Translations under genes and position numbers: made by a program | Shown: one piece after another, positions 39,696-45,982 of the stretch | Position numbering within the stretch: the first letter of the stretch is position 1 | How the letters are laid out: each line of letters opens with the position of its first letter | The notes under the pieces: generated by a model | What the model was told of the DNA's origin: nothing | The model's input: the letters and a program-made list of their open reading frames with translations, nothing else | The model's database searches: none | Source: DASPHG01 sp035629775 | GTDB taxonomy: Bacteria > Actinomycetota > Thermoleophilia > Solirubrobacterales > Thermoleophilaceae | Direction of reading: 5' to 3' | NCBI GenBank assembly: GCA_035629775.1 | Contig: DASPHG010000056.1 | Coordinates: forward strand, 1-47,324 | Length of the DNA stretch: 47,324 nt

Positions 39696-40984
39696 GCGCC
39701 GCCGTCCTCGCGCTTCTTGCGGTCGCGCACGTGCTCCTCGTGGATCATCTGCTCGTCGAGCGCGAGGCCCTGGTGGTGCAGCAGGTGGCCGAGCTTGTCG
39801 CGCTTCGCGCGCAGGTAATCGCGGTTGTGCACGCCGGCCGGGTGATGGATGGGGATCTGGTCGGTCACGCGCAGGCCGTAGCCCTCGAGGCCGACGATCT
39901 TCTTCGGGTTGTTCGTCAGGAGGCGGATCGACGTGAGGCCCAGGTCCACCAGGATCTGGGCCCCGATCCCGTAGTCGCGCAGGTCCGCGGGCAGGCCGAG
40001 CTTCAGGTTCGCGTCGACCGTGTCGAGCCCCTCCTCCTGGAGCTTGTACGCGCGCAGCTTGTTCAGCAGGCCGATGCCGCGGCCCTCCTGGGCGAGGTAG
40101 AGGAGGACGCCCTGGCCCTCCTCCTCGATCATCTGGAGGGCCGACTCGAGCTGCTGGCCGCAGTCGCAGCGCTGGGAGTGGAAGACGTCGCCCGTCAGAC
40201 ACTCGGAGTGCACGCGCACGAGCACGTCCTCCTTGCCCTCCACCTCCCCCTTGACCATCGCGACGTGGTGCTTCTCGTCCACCAGCGACCGGAATCCGAC
40301 CGCCTCGAACTCGCCGAGGTCGGTCGGCAGGTGCGTCTCGACCACGCGCTCGATCAGCTTGTCGTGCCTGCGCCGGTAGGCGATCAGGTCGGCGACCGTG
40401 ATCATCTTGAGCTCGTGCCGCTCGCAGTAGCGGACGAGGTCCGGCACACGCGCCATCGTGCCGTCGTCGTTCATCACCTCGCAGATGACGCCGGAGGGGT
40501 TGAGGCCGGCGAGGCGGGCCAGGTCGACCGCCGCCTCGGTCTGCCCGGTGCGTTCGAGCACGCCTCCGGGCTTCGCCTTCAGCGGGAACATGTGGCCGGG
40601 CTGGACCAGGTCGGCGGGCTTCGTGCGCGGGTCGATCGCGACCTGGACCGTGCGCGCGCGGTCGTGGGCGGAGATGCCAGTCGAGACGCCCTCGCGCGCC
40701 TCGACCGACACGGTGAAGTTCGTGCCGAAGCCGGACTCGTTCTTGGCGGCCATCAGATCGAGGCCGAGCTCGTCGCAGCGCTCTCCCGTGAGCGCCAAGC
40801 AGATCAGGCCGCGGCCGTGCATCGCCATGAAGTTGATCGCCTCCGGGGTGGCGAACTGGGCGGCCATCGTCAGGTCGCCCTCGTTCTCGCGGTCCTCGGC
40901 GTCGCAGACGACGACCATCTTCCCGGCGCGGATGTCCTCGATCGCCTCCTCGATCGTGCTGAACGCGGTCTGCGCGGCGGTCAT
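39692..40984 (-). CDS. ribBA: Bifunctional 3,4-dihydroxy-2-butanone-4-phosphate synthase/GTP cyclohydrolase II
   Basis: 430 residues from ATG 40984 (ATGA with the ribE stop). The DHBP synthase half has DAEDRENEGDLTMAAQ, MAMHGRGLICLAL, STGISAHDRA and GVLERTGQTEAAVDLA. The cyclohydrolase half has VRVHSECLTGDVF with zinc cysteines in HSQRCDCGQQ, YLAQEGRGIGLLNKLRAY and LLTNNPKKIVGLEGYG. Both active sites look intact. It supplies both branches of riboflavin synthesis. Confidence 0.95.
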   Translation of the reverse strand: MTAAQTAFSTIEEAIEDIRAGKMVVVCDAEDRENEGDLTMAAQFATPEAINFMAMHGRGLICLALTGERCDELGLDLMAAKNESGFGTNFTVSVEAREGVSTGISAHDRARTVQVAIDPRTKPADLVQPGHMFPLKAKPGGVLERTGQTEAAVDLARLAGLNPSGVICEVMNDDGTMARVPDLVRYCERHELKMITVADLIAYRRRHDKLIERVVETHLPTDLGEFEAVGFRSLVDEKHHVAMVKGEVEGKEDVLVRVHSECLTGDVFHSQRCDCGQQLESALQMIEEEGQGVLLYLAQEGRGIGLLNKLRAYKLQEEGLDTVDANLKLGLPADLRDYGIGAQILVDLGLTSIRLLTNNPKKIVGLEGYGLRVTDQIPIHHPAGVHNRDYLRAKRDKLGHLLHHQGLALDEQMIHEEHVRDRKKREDGGA

Positions 40985-41562
40985 CGCGCCACCAGCTTCT
41001 CGACGTACTTCGCCACCACGTCCACCTCCAGGTTCACCTTTCGCCCGGTAGCGGCCTCGCCCAGCGTGGTCCGCTCCAGGGTCTCCGGAATCAACGACAC
41101 CTCGAACCATCCCCGATCGACCGCGCTCACCGTCAGCGAGACGCCGTCCACGGCGATCGAACCCTTCTCGACCACGTAGCGCAGGATGTCGACGGGCGCC
41201 GCGATGCGGACCACGCGCGCGAACCCCTCCTCGCGCACGTCCTCGACCTCGCCGAGCCCGTCCACGTGACCCTGCACGATGTGCCCGCCCATCGGCGCGC
41301 CCGCCGCGACCGCGGGCTCGACGTTCACGCGGTCGCCCTCCGACAGGCCCGCGAGCGCGGAGCGCCTGAGCGTCTCCTCCATGACCTCGGCGCTGAAGCG
41401 CCCGCCGCCGGTCTCGACCGCGGTCAGGCACACGCCGTTCACGGACACCGAGTCGCCGCGCGCGATCGGCGCGACGCTCGTCTCGACGGTCAGCCTCACG
41501 CCGCCGCCGTTCCGCTCGACCGCGGCGACGAGCGCTTTGTCCTGGACGAGCCCCGTGAACAC
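40981..41562 (-). CDS. ribE: Riboflavin synthase alpha chain
   Basis: 193 residues from GTG 41562. Two lumazine-binding repeats: MFTGLVQDKALVAAVERN with GDSVSVNGVCLTAV, and HIVQGHVDGLGEV with GSIAVDGVSLTVSAV. It converts two lumazines to riboflavin. AAGGAG overlapping the ribD end gives a good ribosome site. Also called ribC in some genomes. Confidence 0.94.
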   Translation of the reverse strand: MFTGLVQDKALVAAVERNGGGVRLTVETSVAPIARGDSVSVNGVCLTAVETGGGRFSAEVMEETLRRSALAGLSEGDRVNVEPAVAAGAPMGGHIVQGHVDGLGEVEDVREEGFARVVRIAAPVDILRYVVEKGSIAVDGVSLTVSAVDRGWFEVSLIPETLERTTLGEAATGRKVNLEVDVVAKYVEKLVAR

Positions 41563-41563
41563 C

Positions 41564-42691
41564 TCACCACTCCTTGAGCCGCGCCGAGATCAGCATGTCG
41601 CCGTCGATCTGCTCGTACTCGACGTTGAGGGCGCGGTGCGCCTGGCCGATCTGCTCCACGCCCTCGCCGCCGAGCACCGGCCGCGCCGCGCCGCCGCCGG
41701 CCACGACCGGGGCGAGGAACAGGCGCATCTCGTCGATCTCGTCCACGTCGAAGAACGTGCCCGCGAGATGCGGCCCGCCCTCGAGGAGGAGCGATTGGAT
41801 CCCGCGCGCGGCGAGCTCGTCGAGCGCGCTGCGCAGGCGCGCCGGCTCGTTCTCGCCGGTCGCCACGATCACATCGACCCCGACGGACTCGAGCGCCGCC
41901 ATCGCCGTGCGCTTGGCCGCGCGCGAGCACACGACCATGACCGGCGCCTGGTCGAGGGACGTCACGAGCTGGGAGTCGGCCCGCAGACTGGCCTCCGAGT
42001 CGAACACGACCCGAGCGGGCTGCTTCGCCACGGCGTCGACGCGCGCGGTCAGCAGCGGGTCGTCGGCCATGGCCGTGTGGATCCCGACCGCCACGGCGTC
42101 CACCTCGGAGCGCCAGCGGTGCGCCCGCGCCCGGCTCGCCTCGCTCGAGATCCACTTCGAGTCGCCCGTGGGCGTCGCCACCTTGCCGTCGAGCGTCGCG
42201 GCGACCTTGAAGACGACGTGCGGGCGGCCGGTGAGCGCGTGCTTGCGAAACGGTTGGTTCACGAGCCGCGCGCGCGCGGCGATCTCGCCGTCCACGACAT
42301 CCACGCGGACGCCCTCGTCGCGGAGGATCCCGAGCCCGCGGCCGTTCGCCTTCGGCGTCGGGTCGTCGCTGGCCACGACGACCCGGCCGATGCCCGCCGC
42401 GACGATGGCGTCCGTGCACGGGGGCGTCCGGCCCTCGTGGCAGCAGGGCTCGAGCGAGACGTACAGGGTGGCGCCGCCGGGCTCCTCGGTGCAGGCCTCG
42501 AGCGCCGCCCGCTCCGCGTGGGGCTGGCCCGCGGCGGCGTGGAAGCCCTCGCCGATCGGACGACCGTTCTTCACCACGACGGCGCCGACAAGCGGGTTCG
42601 GGCTGGTCCGCCCGCGCGCCTGCACAGCGAGCTCGAGCGCCCTCAGGAGGTGCTTCTCGTCGCGCTCCGCTGCGATCGCCTCGGCCGTCAG
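41564..42691 (-). CDS. ribD: Bifunctional pyrimidine deaminase/reductase RibD, probable CTG start
   Basis: 375 residues from CTG 42691. Deaminase: TSPNPLVGAVVV, HAERAALEAC (zinc His and Glu), SLEPCCHEGRTPPC (zinc Cys). Reductase: VVFKVAATLDGKVAT, SLLLEGGPHLAGTF. The first canonical codon, GTG 42625, would remove the conserved helix (KHLLRALELAVQARGRT) that starts RibD proteins. The frame stays open to CTG 42691, which has GGAG 5 nt upstream, and a stop lies shortly beyond. The only other upstream candidate is a rare ATT. It is first in the order ribD-ribE-ribBA-ribH-ltaE. There is no FMN riboswitch; a palindrome overlaps the promoter instead. Confidence 0.93.
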   Translation of the reverse strand: MTAEAIAAERDEKHLLRALELAVQARGRTSPNPLVGAVVVKNGRPIGEGFHAAAGQPHAERAALEACTEEPGGATLYVSLEPCCHEGRTPPCTDAIVAAGIGRVVVASDDPTPKANGRGLGILRDEGVRVDVVDGEIAARARLVNQPFRKHALTGRPHVVFKVAATLDGKVATPTGDSKWISSEASRARAHRWRSEVDAVAVGIHTAMADDPLLTARVDAVAKQPARVVFDSEASLRADSQLVTSLDQAPVMVVCSRAAKRTAMAALESVGVDVIVATGENEPARLRSALDELAARGIQSLLLEGGPHLAGTFFDVDEIDEMRLFLAPVVAGGGAARPVLGGEGVEQIGQAHRALNVEYEQIDGDMLISARLKEW

Positions 42692-42696
42692 GGCTG

Positions 42697-42700
42697 CTCC
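42697..42700 (-). promoter_or_regulatory. Ribosome-binding site GGAG deciding the ribD start
   Basis: GGAG on the minus strand followed by CAGCC and then CTG 42691. Its 5-nt spacing supports initiation at CTG rather than at GTG 42625. Confidence 0.5.
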
Positions 42701-42710
42701 AATCCGTCAG

Positions 42711-42726
42711 TTGACTCGCGAGTCAA
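42711..42726. promoter_or_regulatory. 16-bp perfect palindrome (probable operator) between ribD and the plus-strand gene
   Basis: TTGACTCGCGAGTCAA is a perfect inverted repeat in the 62-bp gap between ribD and the divergent small gene. It directly abuts a TAAATT hexamer reading toward ribD. Its length and symmetry fit a dimeric repressor such as a TetR or MarR protein. No regulator gene is adjacent, so the binder is unknown. TTGACT also resembles a -35 in both directions. Confidence 0.6.
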
Positions 42727-42730
42727 TTTA
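42725..42730 (-). promoter_or_regulatory. Candidate -10 (TAAATT) for the riboflavin operon
   Basis: TAAATT on the minus strand overlaps the palindrome edge. A start site about 7 nt later would lie inside the palindrome and give a leader of roughly 27 nt before CTG 42691. Confidence 0.35.
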
Positions 42731-42738
42731 CCACCGGG

Positions 42739-42744
42739 TACGGT
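42739..42744 (+). promoter_or_regulatory. Candidate -10 (TACGGT) for the small plus-strand gene
   Basis: TACGGT ends 9 nt before ATG 42754, close to leaderless spacing. The TTGACT of the palindrome is 22 nt upstream, too far for an ideal -35. Confidence 0.35.
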
Positions 42745-42753
42745 CCGGCCCGG

Positions 42754-43023
42754 ATGGTGAAACAGCTCCTCCAGAGGCAGGTTCTCCTGGGTCCGGCCGC
42801 GCTTCGGAGGGCGGCGGCGGCGCGCGTGGAGCGGCCCGAGGAAGCATGGATGCTCCGCCAGCCGCGGCCGGTCCGGCGCACCTACGCCGCCCAGGTGCTC
42901 GACGCTCCCGGCGACGAGGACCTGCTGGCCGAGATCTGGATGCTTCGCCAGCCCGAGACGGTGCGCGAGAGCTACATCGAGGAGGTCCTGCGCCCGGCCG
43001 TCGACGGCCGGGACGGCCGGTAG
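42754..43023 (+). CDS. Small protein with two copies of a WMLRQP motif
   Basis: 89 residues. Basic N-terminus (MVKQLLQRQVLLGPAALRR) followed by two similar units of about 30 residues: AWMLRQPRPVRRTYAAQVLD and IWMLRQPETVRESYIEEVL. Shared pattern: WMLRQP-x2-VR-x2-Y-x3-VL. No membrane segment, no cysteines, no known domain that I recognise. The repeat suggests a small helical binding module. It is divergent from ribD and 11 nt upstream of a glycosyltransferase gene. Confidence 0.6.
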   Translation: MVKQLLQRQVLLGPAALRRAAAARVERPEEAWMLRQPRPVRRTYAAQVLDAPGDEDLLAEIWMLRQPETVRESYIEEVLRPAVDGRDGR

Positions 43024-43026
43024 CCT
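43021..43026 (+). promoter_or_regulatory. Candidate -10 (TAGCCT) for the glycosyltransferase gene
   Basis: TAGCCT starts with the TAG stop of the small upstream gene and ends 8 nt before ATG 43035. Confidence 0.4.
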
Positions 43027-43034
43027 CGGCGGCG

Positions 43035-44099
43035 ATGAAGCTCATCATCCAGATCCCCTGCAAGGACGAGGAAGAGCAGCTTCCCGGCACCCTCGGCGAC
43101 CTCCCCCGCGAGGTGCCGGGCGTGGACGAGGTCGAGTGGCTCGTCATCGACGACGGGTCGACCGACCGGACGGTCGAGGTGGCCCGCCAGCACGGGGTTG
43201 ACCACATCGTCCGGCTCACGAACAACAAGGGGCTCGCGGCGGCGTTCGAGGCCGGGCTCGATGCCAGCCTCAAGCTCGGCGCCGACATCGTCGTCAACAC
43301 GGACGCGGACAACCAGTACGACGCGCGCGACATCCCGAAGCTCGTCGAGCCGATCGTCGCGGGACGCGCCGACATGGTCGTCGGCGACCGCGAGATCGCC
43401 GGGGTCGCGCACTTCTCGCCGATCAAGCGCCGGCTCCAGGCGATCGGAAGCGCGGTGGTGCGCGGCGCCTCCGGCACGCGCGTGCCGGACACCACGTCGG
43501 GCTTCCGCGCCTACAACCGCGAGGCCGCGATCTCCATGAACGTGGTCTCCAAGTACACGTACACGCTCGAGACGATCATCCAGGCGGGCAAGATGCTGGT
43601 CGCCATCGACCACGTGCCGGTGCGGGCCCGGCGCGTCGAGCGCGAGTCGCGCCTCTTCGGCTCGATGTCCGAGTACGTCCGGCGGAACGCCGCCGCGATC
43701 TTCCGCGTCTACACGATGTACGAGCCCCTCCGGGTCTTCATGACCGCGGCGGCGCTCCTCGGCGGGGTCGCGGCCGCGATCTTCATCCGCTTCGCCTACT
43801 TCTACTTCGTCGAGGACGAGGGCGCGGGCCACGTCCAGTCGCTCATCCTCGGCGCCGTGCTCTTCATCGCCGCCGTCCAGCTGGCCGCGCTCGGCATCCT
43901 GGGCGACGTGCTCGCCGGGAGCCGCGTGACCCAGCAACGCATCCTTGAGCGGGTCCGCCGGGTCGAGCTCCAGCTCGGCGTCCAGCCGTCGCACTACGAG
44001 CCCGGTCGCCCGGGGGTGACCGAGCAGGCGGCCACGACGGGCGCAGCGGCAGGACCGGCCACCGGGAAGGACGAGGAGCGAGAGGCGCTCACCCCGTGA
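43035..44099 (+). CDS. Family 2 glycosyltransferase with C-terminal membrane segments
   Basis: 354 residues from ATG 43035. GT-A fold: LIIQIPCKDEEEQLPGTL, EWLVIDDGSTDRTVEVA and the DxD block VNTDADNQYDARDI; acceptor region PDTTSGFRAYNREA. Two membrane helices follow (VFMTAAALLGGVAAAIFIRF; LILGAVLFIAAVQLAALGIL), then a charged tail. The layout is like polyprenyl-phosphate sugar transferases. It heads a set with a methyltransferase and a flippase, suggesting surface glycan or glycolipid assembly. Confidence 0.9.
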   Translation: MKLIIQIPCKDEEEQLPGTLGDLPREVPGVDEVEWLVIDDGSTDRTVEVARQHGVDHIVRLTNNKGLAAAFEAGLDASLKLGADIVVNTDADNQYDARDIPKLVEPIVAGRADMVVGDREIAGVAHFSPIKRRLQAIGSAVVRGASGTRVPDTTSGFRAYNREAAISMNVVSKYTYTLETIIQAGKMLVAIDHVPVRARRVERESRLFGSMSEYVRRNAAAIFRVYTMYEPLRVFMTAAALLGGVAAAIFIRFAYFYFVEDEGAGHVQSLILGAVLFIAAVQLAALGILGDVLAGSRVTQQRILERVRRVELQLGVQPSHYEPGRPGVTEQAATTGAAAGPATGKDEEREALTP

Positions 44100-44716
44100 C
44101 GACACCGGTGGCAGAGGCCGTCCCCACCGGCAACACCTTCGACAAGTACGGATCGACGAACCCGGTGGTGCGCCGCCTGATGCGCGGCTTCCACGCCGCG
44201 CTCGACGACCTCTGGGCGCAGGCCGCGCCCGAGTCCCTGCTCGACGTCGGGTGCGGCGAGGGCGTGCTGACCGCCGAGTGGGCGGAGCGCCTGGGCGACG
44301 GGCGAGTCGTTGGGCTCGACCTCGACGACCCCAAGCTGAGGGCGGAGTGGGAGAAGCGCGCGCGGCCGAACCTCGAGTTCCGGGCGAGCGAGGGCGACGA
44401 GCTGCCGTTCGCGAGGGACGAGTTCGACGTGGCGTGTGCGATCGAGGTGCTCGAGCACGTGCCCGACCCCGAGCGGACGCTCGCGGAGATGACGCGCGTG
44501 GCACGCCGGTACGTGCTCGTCTCGGTTCCGCGGGAGCCGCTGTGGCGGGGGCTCAACCTGCTTCGCGGCGCCTACGTTCGCCAGCTCGGGAACACGCCCG
44601 GCCACGTGAACCACTGGTCGAAGCCGGCGTTCCTCGACTTCGCGAACCGGCACGGCCAGATCGAGGCGATCCGCTCGCCCTTCCCCTGGACCATGCTCCT
44701 TGTCCGGGCCGCGTAG
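44096..44716 (+). CDS. SAM-dependent class I methyltransferase
   Basis: 206 residues from GTG 44096 (GTGA overlap with the glycosyltransferase). SAM motif LLDVGCGEGVLTAEWAERLG, acidic loop VVGLDLDD, and the Methyltransf_11 block LPFARDEFDVACAIEVLEHV. The acceptor is unknown. Its position between a glycosyltransferase and a flippase suggests modification of a lipid-linked sugar or of a polyprenol intermediate, which is inference from context. Confidence 0.87.
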   Translation: MTTPVAEAVPTGNTFDKYGSTNPVVRRLMRGFHAALDDLWAQAAPESLLDVGCGEGVLTAEWAERLGDGRVVGLDLDDPKLRAEWEKRARPNLEFRASEGDELPFARDEFDVACAIEVLEHVPDPERTLAEMTRVARRYVLVSVPREPLWRGLNLLRGAYVRQLGNTPGHVNHWSKPAFLDFANRHGQIEAIRSPFPWTMLLVRAA

Positions 44717-45968
44717 CTACGGCCGCGGCGCGGCGGTCCTATCGGCCGGGATCGGCGTCACCGGCCTCGTCACCTACACGTACTTCTCGCTCGCGAGCCA
44801 CTCGCTGCCCGACGACGAGTACGGGCGGATCACCCTCCTGTGGTCGGCGGTGTTCGTGGTCGTGTCGGTGCTCTATCGGCCGGTCGAGCAGCTCCTGTCG
44901 CGCACGATCGCCGAGCGCGGCGCCGCGGGCGGCACGCTCGGGGTGGCGGCGCGGATCCAGGCGGCGCTCGCGGCCCTGTTCGCGGTCGCCGCCCTCGCGT
45001 TGCGCGGACCGCTGGAGGACGAGCTCTTCGGGGGCTCGGAGACCCTCTACTGGATCTTCGTCGGCACCGTGCTCCTGTATGCGGCGAGCTACTTCGCGCG
45101 CGGGTGGCTCGCGGGGCACCACCGCTTCGGCGCGTACGGGGCCATGGTCCTCCTGGAGGCGCTTTCACGCTGTTCGTTCGCGGTCGCCGTGGCCGTCGGA
45201 ATCGCCGAGGGGCAGGACGCGGTCGCGCTGGGGATGCTGGCGGCTCCGCTCGTGACGCTCGCGGTGGTCCCCCTGGCCGCGAGTGTCGCCTCGGCGCCCG
45301 CCACGGGCGCTCAGGCGACACTCGGCGAGGGGGAGGCGGAGTTCACGCTGCGGCACGGGACCGGGTTCGCCGCGGCGGTGCTGCTCGTGATGCTCGCCGA
45401 GCAGACGTTCCTGAACGCCGGGCCGCTGATCGTGATGGCCACCGAGGGCGGCGCGGCCGGCGCCGCGCTCGCCGGCTTCACGTTCAACGTGCTGCTGATC
45501 GCGCGCGCGCCGCTCCAGCTCTTCCAGAGCGTGCAGACGTCGATCCTCCCCCACCTGACGAGGATGCGGGCCCAAGGCGAGACGACCGATTTCGCCACCA
45601 CGGTCCGCACCACCCTCATTGCCATCGCCGTCTTCGCAGGAGCGGCAGCGGTCGTCCTGCTTGCGATCGGCCCCGCGCTAATGGACCTCCTCTTCGGCAG
45701 CGACACCGACTACGCCCGCGGCGGCCTCGCGCTGATCGCCGTCGGCATGGGCCTGTATCTCGCCGCCGCGACCCTCAACCAGGCCGCCCTCGCGCGCGGC
45801 CAGGCGAAGCAGGCGGCGGTGTGCTGGACGGCGTCCGCGGTCGCGTTCGTGGTGTTCCTCGTGATCCCCGGCTGGGACGACCCGATCCTCCAGGTCGAGG
45901 TCGGCTACGCCGCCGGCGCCGCGCTTCTGTGCGCATTGCTTCACAACCTCTACCGCCGAGCGGAGTAG
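44700..45968 (+). CDS. Polysaccharide flippase-like membrane protein (MATE/Wzx superfamily)
   Basis: 422 residues, about 12 membrane segments. It starts at TTG 44700 and overlaps the methyltransferase by 17 bp. Helices include VLSAGIGVTGLVTYTYFSLA, ITLLWSAVFVVVSVLY, GFAAAVLLVMLAEQTFLNAG, LIAIAVFAGAAAVVLLAIG and LALIAVGMGLYLAAATLNQA. The pattern fits lipid-linked glycan flippases. It probably exports the product of the two preceding genes. Confidence 0.82.
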   Translation: MSGPRSYGRGAAVLSAGIGVTGLVTYTYFSLASHSLPDDEYGRITLLWSAVFVVVSVLYRPVEQLLSRTIAERGAAGGTLGVAARIQAALAALFAVAALALRGPLEDELFGGSETLYWIFVGTVLLYAASYFARGWLAGHHRFGAYGAMVLLEALSRCSFAVAVAVGIAEGQDAVALGMLAAPLVTLAVVPLAASVASAPATGAQATLGEGEAEFTLRHGTGFAAAVLLVMLAEQTFLNAGPLIVMATEGGAAGAALAGFTFNVLLIARAPLQLFQSVQTSILPHLTRMRAQGETTDFATTVRTTLIAIAVFAGAAAVVLLAIGPALMDLLFGSDTDYARGGLALIAVGMGLYLAAATLNQAALARGQAKQAAVCWTASAVAFVVFLVIPGWDDPILQVEVGYAAGAALLCALLHNLYRRAE

Positions 45969-45971
45969 AGT
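45966..45971 (+). promoter_or_regulatory. Candidate -10 (TAGAGT) for the molybdopterin enzyme gene
   Basis: TAGAGT starts with the TAG stop of the flippase gene and ends 11 nt before ATG 45983. Confidence 0.3.
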
Positions 45972-45982
45972 CGACGGCGGGC

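Noticed and set aside
42692..42753. FMN (RFN) riboswitch before the riboflavin operon
   Set aside because: The gap is only 62 bp and contains none of the conserved RFN stems; a palindrome is found instead.
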